Of a stretch of DNA of 64,000 bases, positions 1-8,454 are shown piece after piece. Source of the stretch: Candidatus Rhodoferax odensensis (GTDB lineage Bacteria; Pseudomonadota; Gammaproteobacteria; Burkholderiales; Burkholderiaceae_C); contig JADKDJ010000035.1 in assembly GCA_016718405.1 (NCBI GenBank), positions 124,001-188,000 of the forward strand, given 5' to 3'. Numbering within the stretch: position 1 is the stretch's first letter; each line of letters begins with the position of its first letter. The notes under the pieces are model-generated. The model was not told the origin of the DNA and ran no database searches. It worked only from the letters and a program-made list of their open reading frames with translations. The position numbers were made by a program, and so were the translations under genes.

Positions 1-220
1 GCAGCCTTAGCGCAAAACCGCGCCACTGGACCAGCACCACGTTGCCCTTTTGGCGAGCAAGACGAGCGGTTGCTTCGGACTCTTGCATCAGCACATGATT
101 GAGCAGCAATACGATCCTGCGCTGCACCTCCTGAACCATCCAGTCGGGTGGTTGCAGACGCGATGCCAATATGGGTTGAAGCAAAGTGTCCAACAAAGAA
201 AAGGGAGACTGTGTTGCCAT
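1..220 (-). CDS. ubiJ: UbiJ (SCP2-domain ubiquinone accessory factor), partial
   Basis: The start codon is at 220 and the frame is open to the window edge, so only the first 73 codons are visible. The peptide begins MATQSPFSLLDTLLQPILAS and continues with an amphipathic SCP2-type start. UbiJ is a lipid-binding accessory factor of aerobic ubiquinone biosynthesis that works with UbiK and the Ubi hydroxylase complex. Its position behind ubiE and a Tim44-like gene matches the usual burkholderial order ubiE-Tim44-ubiJ-ubiB, which is the main reason for the name; the visible sequence alone would only suggest a small SCP2-like protein. The start codon sits in the loop of a perfect hairpin, described separately. 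Confidence 0.7.
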   Translation of the reverse strand, partial: MATQSPFSLLDTLLQPILASRLQPPDWMVQEVQRRIVLLLNHVLMQESEATARLARQKGNVVLVQWRGFALRL

Positions 221-228
221 AGTCTCCC
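203..228 (-). promoter_or_regulatory. Hairpin enclosing the ubiJ start codon
   Basis: Read on the minus strand, GGGAGACT (228-221) and AGTCTCCC (210-203) form a perfect 8-bp stem. The ten-base loop starts with the ATG of ubiJ. The only Shine-Dalgarno-like sequence, GGGAG, is inside the stem. The structure could restrain ribosome access to ubiJ; that is inference from base pairing alone. Confidence 0.45.
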
Positions 229-351
229 ATTATCAGGTACGCCCCTCCGGCCCGCGCTGTGAGAGTCGTTGCGCTATCCCCCGCTGGGGCAACACTTACA
301 ACCCGCGCTGCCCTTGCGAAGGGTATTGGGGCCTGTATCCGCGGCAAAGCC

Positions 352-1338
352 CTATTGCAGCGCCTGCACGCCCGCGACCAGCCAGCCGCTGCGGCCATCC
401 CTTGGTTTCGTCATGTTCCAGACTTCCCGGAACGGGCCTGGGCCAGCCGAGGCATCCTCGCGAATCATGCCCGAGAATTCAACGCTGACCATGTACTCTG
501 TCGCCGTCTCCTCGACACCCAACAGCTTGGCTTCGAGCATCACCACGTCGGTATGATTTCCCGGGGCGCCCGTGGTGGCCTCGCGCTCAGCCAGTTGTGT
601 CTGGATCTCCTTGAGCATGTCGTCGGTCATCATGGCGCGAAGCGCTCCGATATCGGAGCGATCCCACGCCGCCTGCAAAGTAACGAAGTTGGACTTCGCC
701 GAACGCAGGAAGCCGTCGACGTCAAAACCCTCTGGCACACCCCAACTCTGCGAACCCGCCAAGCCCGAACCGATCATGGATCCGGTTGACCCGGGCACCT
801 TGCCAGCCTCGAACGCCATGCTGCTGCGCTCCCACGGCCGAGCGGAAGCGTCATTGCCCACGTTCTCTGGCCGATAGCTGCCCGGGGTTGGCGTCGCAGT
901 GCTCGGCCCGGCGCCCTGGAATGCAAACGGTGCGCCACTTGCGCCGGGCGTCTGCGCTGCCTGACGACGGCGCATAAACCAGCCAACCGCCACCATGATT
1001 ACCAGCGCGAGAAGACCAAACATCAGAAACTGACCAAAGGCCTCGCCCAAGCCCAGCGAACTTGCTAACCAGGCAAGGCCCAGGCCAGCGGCCAAACCAC
1101 CCAGCATGGCACCCCAAGGTTTCTTGGCCGGCGTTGCAGCAGCCGCTGCCGCAGGCTTCGCCGCCGCATTGGTCGCGCTTTGAGCGGGCGCAGTCGGCGC
1201 GGTTGGCGCTGCCTCGCGTTGGGTCACGTTGCTGGACTGTTTGCCCACTGACTTGCCACCGCCCAGACGCCTGGCGGCGTCAGCGTCCATGGCTGCCATA
1301 CCCATTGCCATCGCCAAAATCAAAGTCCACAGTTTCAT
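352..1338 (-). CDS. Tim44-like domain membrane protein
   Basis: A protein of 328 residues. It begins with a signal-like hydrophobic segment (about 3-20) ending in ADAARR, followed by a low-complexity Ala/Pro/Thr linker (about 35-75). Two closely spaced hydrophobic helices follow (about 77-118, around GLAAGLGLAWLASSLGLG and FLMFGLLALVIMVAVGWF), then a soluble C-terminal domain (about 195-325) with the Tim44-like fold signature FLRSAKSNFVTLQAAWDRSDI. In bacteria this family is membrane anchored and its exact role is unsettled; the C-terminal fold resembles the membrane-binding domain of mitochondrial Tim44. It lies between ubiE and ubiJ, all on one strand, as is usual in Burkholderiales. Confidence 0.85.
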   Translation of the reverse strand: MKLWTLILAMAMGMAAMDADAARRLGGGKSVGKQSSNVTQREAAPTAPTAPAQSATNAAAKPAAAAAATPAKKPWGAMLGGLAAGLGLAWLASSLGLGEAFGQFLMFGLLALVIMVAVGWFMRRRQAAQTPGASGAPFAFQGAGPSTATPTPGSYRPENVGNDASARPWERSSMAFEAGKVPGSTGSMIGSGLAGSQSWGVPEGFDVDGFLRSAKSNFVTLQAAWDRSDIGALRAMMTDDMLKEIQTQLAEREATTGAPGNHTDVVMLEAKLLGVEETATEYMVSVEFSGMIREDASAGPGPFREVWNMTKPRDGRSGWLVAGVQALQ

Positions 1339-1386
1339 AGGTCCTCCATATCGCCCCAGCTTGGGGCTGGCATCGCAATCACAAGA

Positions 1387-2118
1387 TCAGCACTTGATTC
1401 CAACATGCAAGGCCACCAGCCCGCCGGTCAGGTTGTGGAAGTCCACATGACCAAAACCACCCTTGTGCATCATGGTCTTTAGCTCCTCTTGGCCAGGGTG
1501 CATTCGAATCGACTCGGCCAGGTAACGGTAGCTGGCATCGTCGTTTGCGACGAGCTTGCCCAACTTGGGCAGAACCTTGAACGAATACCAGTCGTAAGCC
1601 TTGGTCAGCGGCGGCGCCACCTTGGAGAACTCCAGCACCAACAGTTTGCCGCCGGGCCTGAGCACGCGGTTCATCTCGGCCAACGCCCTATCCTTGTGCG
1701 TCATGTTACGCAAGCCGAAAGCCACGCTGACCAGGTCGAACTGGCCACCTGGAAACGGTAGCGTCTCGGCGTCGCATACCAGGGTGGGCAGGATTACACC
1801 GGCGTCGATCAGGCGATTGCGCCCGGTACTGAGCATCGCCTCGTTGATATCGGTGTGAACCACACGGCCGGTTGGACCAACCTTCTTGGCAAATGCCAAC
1901 GCCAGATCGCCCGTTCCGCCAGCGATATCGAGCACCTGATCGCCCTGCCTGACGTCAGCCACCAGCACGGTGTAGGCCTTCCAGGCCCTGTGCAGGCCCA
2001 TGGACATCAGGTCGTTCATCAAATCGTACTTGGGCGCAACCGAGTCAAACACGCCGCGAACGCGCTTTGCCTTCTCGGTTTCCTCCACCGATTGAAATCC
2101 AAAATGGGTTGCTGTCAT
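1387..2118 (-). CDS. ubiE: Ubiquinone/menaquinone methyltransferase UbiE
   Basis: A 243-residue SAM-dependent C-methyltransferase of the UbiE/COQ5 family, which methylates the demethyl benzoquinone ring in ubiquinone synthesis. Family marks are the N-terminal VRGVFDSVAPKYDLMNDLMS block, the SAM-binding loop DIAGGTGDLALAF (about 64-76), the motif FGLRNMTHKDRALAEMNRVLRPGG (about 135-160) and the C-terminal GGLVALHVGIKC. Length is normal for the family. The start is supported by the conserved N-terminus. It leads a minus-strand set with the Tim44-like gene and ubiJ. Confidence 0.97.
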   Translation of the reverse strand: MTATHFGFQSVEETEKAKRVRGVFDSVAPKYDLMNDLMSMGLHRAWKAYTVLVADVRQGDQVLDIAGGTGDLALAFAKKVGPTGRVVHTDINEAMLSTGRNRLIDAGVILPTLVCDAETLPFPGGQFDLVSVAFGLRNMTHKDRALAEMNRVLRPGGKLLVLEFSKVAPPLTKAYDWYSFKVLPKLGKLVANDDASYRYLAESIRMHPGQEELKTMMHKGGFGHVDFHNLTGGLVALHVGIKC

Positions 2119-2221
2119 AGGTGCAATAGTAGGCTTGAAACGACAGCCAGCGCCGCAGCCGACAGGCTGTTGCGGGTATTTGTCGCAATTTTGATGAAAC
2201 TCCCGCTTCGGCCTAGTTCCC

Positions 2222-2241
2222 TTCGCCGCCGGCGCGGCGAA
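2222..2241 (-). other. Intergenic GC-rich hairpin between the DUF971 gene and ubiE
   Basis: TTCGCCGC and GCGGCGAA form an 8-bp stem around a four-base loop, 24 bases past the DUF971 stop codon on the transcribed strand. No T run follows, so it is not a clear intrinsic terminator. It may stabilise the 3' end of the upstream message or weaken read-through into ubiE. Confidence 0.35.
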
Positions 2242-2264
2242 AGCTCAGCGCGGCGCTGGGCGGA

Positions 2265-2678
2265 TCAGTGACTGGCGCAGCCCGACGCAGCCTTCTCGGG
2301 CATCGCAGCATCCCGGCTTACACCGGCCTTGGCAAGCCTGGCCTGGTAGTCAGCCCACAGTTTGTCTTGTTGCGAACCCAGAAAATACAGATAGCCCCAG
2401 GTGAAGATGCCACTGTCGTGTCCGTCCGAGAAAGATGGCTGCACAGCATAGTTGCCAACGGGCTCCAGTGCCACCAGCTGTACATCGCGCTTGCCGGTCT
2501 GCAACACTTCCTGGCCCGGCCCGTGACCCTGCACCTCGGCCGATGGCGAGTAAATGCGCATCAGCTCAAAAGGAATGCGGAACTGCGCGCCGTCTGAGAA
2601 CACCACTTCGAGCACGGCCGAATGGCTGTGCACAGTCAACGCCTGCGGAATGGGGGAACCCGTGTGTAATCCGGCCAT
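2265..2678 (-). CDS. DUF971 family protein (GBBH-like N-terminal domain)
   Basis: A 137-residue protein. The ATG at 2678 (MAGLHTGSPIPQALTVHSHS) is preferred over longer in-frame starts, because the domain begins there and an upstream start would overlap the end of the TPS transporter gene. It carries the compact DUF971 fold, also seen at the N-terminus of gamma-butyrobetaine hydroxylase: LEVVFSDGAQFRIPFELMRIYSPSAEV, then VGNYAVQPSFSDGHDSGIFTWGYL. Function is unproven; the family is often discussed with Fe-S handling. The tail is DUF971-typical (YLYFLGSQQDKLWADYQARL). In related genomes it directly precedes ubiE, so it marks the core-genome edge next to the accessory TPS locus. Confidence 0.88.
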   Translation of the reverse strand: MAGLHTGSPIPQALTVHSHSAVLEVVFSDGAQFRIPFELMRIYSPSAEVQGHGPGQEVLQTGKRDVQLVALEPVGNYAVQPSFSDGHDSGIFTWGYLYFLGSQQDKLWADYQARLAKAGVSRDAAMPEKAASGCASH

Positions 2679-2710
2679 AAGACAACTCTGAAATAGCCCG
2701 TCCGAAGGAT

Positions 2711-4327
2711 CTAGAAACGAGCGGAAACACTGAGGTGGACCTTCTGGTCCCCCGCTTGAGGGAGTAACGGTATCACACTGCCCCGGACGATTCGGGCCCA
2801 ATCGGCAGTAACCCCATAGGAGCCGACCGTATAGCGCAAGCCCAGACCGACGCTCGTCAGGTGGTCGCTGGCCGGCTTGGGGTTTCCATTCGGGTTGTGG
2901 TTGGTAAGCCAACCCGCGTCGACAAATCCCGTGACTCTCAGACCGGTGCGCAGTTCAGGTGAAGAAAGCTCCGTTGACGCCTGCAAACCACTGTCTCCCG
3001 CGAGTGGCCTCTCCGCTGTACCACGCACCGACGCCGCACCACCCAGGCCAAACTGTTCACCGGAAATGAGTGCGTCCGGACTGTACTGAAACTGCCCACG
3101 AATGCCCCACAGCCACCCCGATCCAAAAAAGCTCAAGTAGCTGCCACCGCCTCGCAGGGTCTTCCAACGAACGGTGCCAATGCGCGCGTCCTCGGATTGG
3201 TACGCTCCCACGTTGTTGCCCAACCCACCGGGCAGATTGACCGCCAAGTCGATGTTGTAGGCCAAGACCCCCGTATCTGATTCAACGCGGGCGCTGTATC
3301 CCACGGAGAGCGGCCGACTGCGCCGCATCAACTGGCCCGGCACGTCAATCCCATTGACTCGCCCAGTATCAAACCGCTTGTCATCCAGGTTGGCTGTGAG
3401 GTAACTGCGCCGCCCACCTACCGGCAGCAGATAGTGGCTGTAGCTCACTGTGACGGTCTGCCCGGCACCTGTGCTGGAGAAGGCACCGAAGTTACCCACC
3501 ACGTTCGAGTGCGTCGCGCTCAGGCCAACGATCCCGCCAATCGTATACAGAGGAGCCCGATAGCTGAGACCCAATTACCTGACACCGCGCAATTGCTCCA
3601 CCGAAGTCGTATAGGCCGCAGCTAACTGATGATCACGATCGAACAGATTGGAGTAGGTACCAACCAGGGTGAGTCGATCCTTTCCAGTCGCGTCCGATCC
3701 GGTATTGGACAAAGCACTTGTCACACTCCAAGGCCGTTCTTCCTTCACCACAATTTTGACATCAATCCTGTCGGCTGCGTCGGACTCCTTAAGCGATACC
3801 TGAACCTTCTTGCCTTCGTTCTCGTTGGCCATTGCCGCTTGCCGCGCAAGGGCCTGCAAGTTGGGCGCTGTGCCTTCCGCGAGTTCAGGCAGGCTGGCGC
3901 GGATGTTTGACTCACTCAGCCTGGACACACCCTCAATTATCACCTTACCTATAACGAATTTGACCACGTTGAGCGTCACTTTGGCGCCCACCTCCTGAGG
4001 TGGCAAGGCAACGCGATGCAGGCCGTATCCCCGTCCTTTCAGCGCCGCTTCCAGCGCCGCCGTTGCGCGTTGCAGCGTGTCGATGGTGGCATCGGTTCGC
4101 AGAAACGGCGCCAAGACTCGAGTGGTTTCGTCCTGTGGCAGCGGGTTGTCGCCAGCAATATCGAAGCCGCGAATAACGAACGACGGAGTTGGAGGGACTC
4201 CCTGGCCCTGCTGGCTTTGGGCCAGCGTCACCATCGGCGAGATATTCAGCGCCGCAATCAGGCCCAGCGCCGCCACGCGGGCGGGGCTCGCTTGCGGCAC
4301 TTCGAACTTCCGGGTTTGGTTCGTCAT
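2711..4327 (-). pseudogene. FhaC/ShlB-type two-partner secretion transporter, interrupted by an in-frame TAA
   Basis: One continuous reading frame of 538 codons encodes an outer-membrane TpsB transporter but contains a TAA at 3577-3575 (codon 251). The first 250 codons give a signal peptide (about 15-36, ending TLAQ), POTRA1 starting at FVIRGFDIAG (about 50) and POTRA2 starting at IGKVIIEGVSRLSESNIRAS (about 126), then the first barrel strands. After the stop the same frame continues LGLSYRAPLYTIGG and runs through the barrel to the terminal strand KVHLSVSARF, which ends in the phenylalanine expected of an outer-membrane barrel. A CAA glutamine codon is the likeliest ancestor of the TAA. The cognate substrate is the exoprotein at 5692-11579. 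Either a true nonsense mutation or a sequencing error; without read-through no barrel is made. Confidence 0.88.
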
Positions 4328-4336
4328 GACGGCTCA

Positions 4337-5704
4337 CTATCTGCACTGATTGCGGGTTCGCACGCCGGCCTCACCCAGGACCGTCTGCAACATCGGGTTC
4401 TTGCTGTCTGGCATCGGCGTTCGATCGAATTCCAGGAACAGTGGCGTCAGCAATGGTCGCGCGGTTGTCCCGTTGTCGCCGGCAAAACCGGTCTCGCCTC
4501 GGCCCAGATGCAAGGTTTCGCGACCCGTGGTGACTTCGATATGCCCGTCGCGGACAAACACAAACAAGCCCGGCTGGTCATCGGACACGTCGCTGGCACC
4601 AAACAGCTGCCGGAGGTCCACGTTGATTCGGTCCGGACGCGGCAGACCCTCCAGCGGAGACGCATTCAGCGGTCGAATACCAGCTGAGCCAACCTGCAGC
4701 CCCTGTCCTGCCATCAATACCTGCAAGGCGGTCTGCCCGTTGGGAGACACCTCGATCGTGCCCAACCAAGAGAAGAAGCTGCATGCCTCATCGGACTCAC
4801 AGTCGACATCCAGCCCGGTGCCGCGAATGCCAATGGTCGCGGTCGGTGTGGTGAAGCTCACGTTGCGGTGGTTGGCTTTGCCGATCAAGCCAGACAAGGC
4901 GCGCATTGATCCGCGCAGCAGGGAGACCAGAAAACGGCCATCAGTCGGATTCTTGTCATCAAATACAAAACTATCGACCCGGAATCGGGTTGAGGCGCCG
5001 AGCGACGTGCGACTCTCATCACGAAACACCAGCACACCCCTGGCGGCCGCACCAGTCTCGACGGTCTCACCCGGGTAGACGCTCCCGCCGTCGACCAACC
5101 GTCGCCGCTGCCCCCGGGGATCTATTGCATTGATATCGCCCTGTACCCCGAGCACCCTGGCACTCGCTTGCACCGCGTTCGGTCGCGGCGCGTCGGGCAC
5201 CTTGGCAGAATCGGCCTGGCAGTCGGTGGCACACAGTCGTGCGTCGAAATCAGTGCCCCGGATGCCAATTGTGGCGGTTGAGGTCTGCAGGCGCGCCGCG
5301 TTGGGGGAGCTTTTGGCGATCAAGCCGGTGATAGCGCGCAAACCACCTTTCAGCAACTGCATCAACATGCTGTTGCTCTGGGAGTGGTCCTTAAACTGGT
5401 ACTGTTGAATCACCAAGTCCGAACTCGCGCGCAAGGTCAGGCGCGTACCGTCATTGAACTTCACAATGGCCGACGCCCCGTCGGCCGTTGTAAGGCGATC
5501 ACCCTCACTGAGTGGCAGTCCCTTACCCAAAGTGCGCGATGCTTGCCCCGCAGATTGAGCAAAACCAACGCCACGCACGAACTCCACCTCACCAACCGGC
5601 TGCGCTAGCGCGACACCACCAGACAACGCCAGGCCAGCCGTCAGCATGAGCATGCCGACTCTACCGACGCACCCGGCGCCACAGACGCGGCCTAGGGTCG
5701 ACAT
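4337..5704 (-). CDS. Secreted protein with two tandem FecR domains
   Basis: A protein of 455 residues with a signal peptide (about 1-35, cleavage near ALAQ). Two homologous FecR domains follow. The first (about 65-155) contains LTTADGASAIVKFNDGTRLTL and ends TSTATIGIRGTDFDARLC. The second (about 215-305) contains VETGAAARGVLVFRDESRTSL and ends TPTATIGIRGTGLDVDC. The repeated TATIGIRGT motif shows an internal duplication. A C-terminal extension of about 140 residues has no recognised domain. FecR domains are best known as sigma regulators, but there is no FecI-like sigma factor or TonB receptor here. Its place between the exoprotein and transporter genes (13-base overlap upstream, 9-base gap downstream) suggests a periplasmic or surface accessory of the TPS system. 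Start supported by GGAGG seven bases upstream. Confidence 0.85.
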   Translation of the reverse strand: MSTLGRVCGAGCVGRVGMLMLTAGLALSGGVALAQPVGEVEFVRGVGFAQSAGQASRTLGKGLPLSEGDRLTTADGASAIVKFNDGTRLTLRASSDLVIQQYQFKDHSQSNSMLMQLLKGGLRAITGLIAKSSPNAARLQTSTATIGIRGTDFDARLCATDCQADSAKVPDAPRPNAVQASARVLGVQGDINAIDPRGQRRRLVDGGSVYPGETVETGAAARGVLVFRDESRTSLGASTRFRVDSFVFDDKNPTDGRFLVSLLRGSMRALSGLIGKANHRNVSFTTPTATIGIRGTGLDVDCESDEACSFFSWLGTIEVSPNGQTALQVLMAGQGLQVGSAGIRPLNASPLEGLPRPDRINVDLRQLFGASDVSDDQPGLFVFVRDGHIEVTTGRETLHLGRGETGFAGDNGTTARPLLTPLFLEFDRTPMPDSKNPMLQTVLGEAGVRTRNQCR

Positions 5705-8454
5705 GTTTCGCCCTCCGTCACGACGCCGTTCTGCTCACTTTCCCGTCTGCGTCGGGGGTCTGGCCCACTGTCGTCTGCGCGTCGTTGCTGAGCCTGGACC
5801 GCGTGCTCGAACCGGTCAAGAAACGCCAGCACAAAGTCAACCGGCTGGCCCTGCGTTGGCGGTTCGCGCGGCGGATCGACCCGCGAACCGTCCACGCTGT
5901 ACTCCACCGGCCGAAAAGCCGTGGTCGCGAACGGCCCATAGACCATGCTACGACCTGCACTGGCCGTTACGCCATGGGCACCACTGACTCGGCTGTTTTG
6001 CAACAGATCACGACCGGCGACCAGCGAAATTGCGCCTTGTGTCGACACCACATCTCCGTCCAGGGTGAGATCCCCGGGACTGGTCTTTTTGCTGGCAGCC
6101 AAACTGACATCACCACCAGCCGATACACCACCGACCCCTATGGTCAAAGGACTGTTGGCGTGCACCGTCGCCATACCTTCTGGCGCGCTGATCGGGCCTC
6201 GGGTAGTCACCTGGCCGGTGTTTTCAACACGTATACTGCCCCCGCGATTGACAATCCCTGGCAGGACCAAGGCCCCGGTATTGACCAGAACGACGTCACC
6301 CGTTCCATTGTTGCTGGCCTGAAAACTGCCAATCCGATTGCCTGTAATACTCAGCACGGTTCCGGCCGTCGACGATGTCTTCAACTCGGTCGTGCGAACC
6401 GGGCCAGTCTGTTGAATGGCACCCCCCGCGTCAATCGAAATGGTAGAGGCGGACAGGTCACTGAACACCACGTTTCCGCTCGCGCGCGTGACATCAATCG
6501 ATCCGAGCGCCAGCGTGCCGCCGATCTGGCTGAAGCCACCGTCAACCCGTAGACTGCCAGCGCCGGCCAGACTGCCGCCAGTCTGCTCAAAACCCGAACT
6601 TGTTACGCTGTTTGCCACGCTCAATGCGCCCCCAGTCAACATCAAGGGCAGTGCGCTTGACACTGATTGCAGGGTCGTGGTTCCCACGGCGGCGTCATAC
6701 ACCACTTTACCGGTGCCGCCCCCGATCGCCACTGCCAGCACGTTGGACGCATCGGGCAGGGCATCCCAGTTTCCGGCGTTGCCCCAGCGGTTGTCGACGG
6801 CGCCGGTCCAGGTTGACAACGGTCGAACGGTGATGTCCGCCTGCGCGGTGACGTCAGAGCCCGAGAAAGCATAGTTGCCTGCATCGCGACCATTCAGCGT
6901 CAACCCGGTCACCGTGACTGTCTTGGCTTGGCCGACATGCCGATCAGAGAAGCTACCCGTGGCCGCCCCAACGGTAAGATCGTCGCCCGCCAGCTTGCCG
7001 ACAAAGCCTACTGCACCGACCAACAACGTGGCAGCCGTCTTGCCGTCGTAAACTTTGCTGGCGGCCGTGACACCTGTCACACCGGAGATTGGCCGGGGTG
7101 TGATATCTGCCGTGGCGAAGGAACTGCTCAAATCCCCCAGTGCGTAATTGCCGAGATCCTCGCCTGCCACCACGATGCCGGTGATCGTGACGGGTTTGCG
7201 TACACCCGCGTTCTTGTCGGCGAATTGTCCGGTCGCCGCGCTGACCATGAGTTGGTCACCCGGAACCTGACCCGTGAACACGGCGGTGCTCAGGTCCAAC
7301 GAGGCACTGACAGTCGCGTCGTAAACCTTGCTGGAAGCGGCAATACCGGTCACGCCGGTCAACGCCGCCTTCGTGATGTCGGCCGTGGTGGTGGGGGCCA
7401 CGCCGTCGGCCAGAACGTAATTCGCCGCGTCGGCGCCTGCAAATTTCAGTTCCGACAGCGTCACAGTCTTGTCGGCTCCGACATTCTTGTCGCTGAAGCT
7501 GCCCGAGGCACTGCTCAGGATCAGATCATCGCCCTCAATCTTGCCCATCAGCGCACCGCCGAGCAGGCTGACGCTGGCATGCGTCGTCCCGTCGTACACT
7601 TTGCCGCTGGCAGTGATACCGCCAGCCACACTCACCGGTGCTCTGGTGATATCAGCTGTCGCGGTCGCGGTAGTGCCGCCGGTATACCGATAGTTGCCTG
7701 CATCGACCCCCCCCAACGAGATACCCTTGATCTGAACCGCCTTGGCACTGCCAGCATTTTTGTCGACAAAGGTTGCCGACGCCCCACCCACCGTCAGGTT
7801 GTCGCCGGCCACAGCTCCATTGAACGTAGCCGACCCGGCATGGAGTACCGCAGACGTGGTGCCATCGTAGACCTTGTTGACAGCCGTCAAACCGTTGATC
7901 GCGTCAATCGTTGCTGGGGTAATGTTCGCCGAGAGACCCCCTATGCGATCAGTCGCCATCGAATAGTTGGCCGCATCAGCACCCGTGAGCGTCAATCCGG
8001 TCACGTTGACCTTTTTGGCGACTCCCACGTGCTTGTCGGCAAAGGCGCCAATACCTCCCGTCAGCGTGACCGAGTCAGCGCCGAGAACCCCGGACAAGGA
8101 GGCCATCCCAATCGACAAAGTCGCCGCGGGGCTTCCGTCGTAGACTTTGTCGTAGGCGCTCAGGCCGTCAACACCGGCGAGCGGCCGAGGCGTGATCGCC
8201 GCAATGTGCAGACCGCCCGAAAAGGTGTAGTTGCTGGCCAGCCCCGTGCCGTCACCCAAGGTCAAGCTCCCCAAAGTGACCGGTTTGTTAGTCCCCACGT
8301 TTTTGTCAGGGACGGTGCCCGACCCAGACAAAGTCAAGGTCTCGCTGCCGATCAGACCACCAATGCTAAAGATGCTTGCGTCGACCACATTAGTGCCGTC
8401 GTAGACCCGCGATCCGCTCAGGTTGACCGTCGTCGACACTGCAAGCGCAGTCAC
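5692..8454 (-). CDS. Filamentous haemagglutinin-type exoprotein, C-terminal part with YDG repeats (frame-shifted from N-terminal part)
   Basis: A 920-codon frame opening with GTG at 8454, overlapping the TGA of the upstream frame by four bases (GTGA). It has no signal peptide or TPS domain of its own. It begins TALAVSTTVNLSGSRVYDG, continuing the repeat pattern that starts at the end of the upstream frame, so the two frames are almost certainly one ancestral gene. Six YDG-type repeats fill residues 18-545. Then comes a W-G-x-W-N-W linker (WTGAVDNRWGNAGNWDALP), a beta-helix-like region rich in G, S, T and V, and a charged tail (RRRADDSGPDPRRRRESEQ). As a separate product it could not be exported by the TPS route. 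Restoring a single base would join it to the upstream part. Confidence 0.8.
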   Translation of the reverse strand: MTALAVSTTVNLSGSRVYDGTNVVDASIFSIGGLIGSETLTLSGSGTVPDKNVGTNKPVTLGSLTLGDGTGLASNYTFSGGLHIAAITPRPLAGVDGLSAYDKVYDGSPAATLSIGMASLSGVLGADSVTLTGGIGAFADKHVGVAKKVNVTGLTLTGADAANYSMATDRIGGLSANITPATIDAINGLTAVNKVYDGTTSAVLHAGSATFNGAVAGDNLTVGGASATFVDKNAGSAKAVQIKGISLGGVDAGNYRYTGGTTATATADITRAPVSVAGGITASGKVYDGTTHASVSLLGGALMGKIEGDDLILSSASGSFSDKNVGADKTVTLSELKFAGADAANYVLADGVAPTTTADITKAALTGVTGIAASSKVYDATVSASLDLSTAVFTGQVPGDQLMVSAATGQFADKNAGVRKPVTITGIVVAGEDLGNYALGDLSSSFATADITPRPISGVTGVTAASKVYDGKTAATLLVGAVGFVGKLAGDDLTVGAATGSFSDRHVGQAKTVTVTGLTLNGRDAGNYAFSGSDVTAQADITVRPLSTWTGAVDNRWGNAGNWDALPDASNVLAVAIGGGTGKVVYDAAVGTTTLQSVSSALPLMLTGGALSVANSVTSSGFEQTGGSLAGAGSLRVDGGFSQIGGTLALGSIDVTRASGNVVFSDLSASTISIDAGGAIQQTGPVRTTELKTSSTAGTVLSITGNRIGSFQASNNGTGDVVLVNTGALVLPGIVNRGGSIRVENTGQVTTRGPISAPEGMATVHANSPLTIGVGGVSAGGDVSLAASKKTSPGDLTLDGDVVSTQGAISLVAGRDLLQNSRVSGAHGVTASAGRSMVYGPFATTAFRPVEYSVDGSRVDPPREPPTQGQPVDFVLAFLDRFEHAVQAQQRRADDSGPDPRRRRESEQNGVVTEGETCRP
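6820..8403 (-). repeat. Array of six ~91-residue YDG repeats in the exoprotein
   Basis: The motif K-V-Y-D-G-T/S begins each unit; the tyrosines lie at residues 18, 105, 196, 287, 378 and 469 of the 5692-8454 frame. Spacing is 87 once and then exactly 91 for four intervals. Each unit also carries G-D-x-L, a F-x-D-K-N-x-G block and G-x-D-A-x-N-Y followed by A-D-I-T. One unit has YDA in place of YDG. A further copy (SKTYDG) is at the end of the upstream frame. Such repeats form stalks in large bacterial surface proteins. Confidence 0.85.

Noticed and set aside
3575..3577. Recoded stop codon in the TPS transporter
   Set aside because: The codon is TAA, not used for selenocysteine, and no read-through context was recognised.
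5692..5910. Contact-dependent toxin (CdiA-like) C-terminus on the exoprotein
   Set aside because: No VENN-type motif, no toxin fold and no immunity gene downstream; the tail is short, charged and low in complexity.
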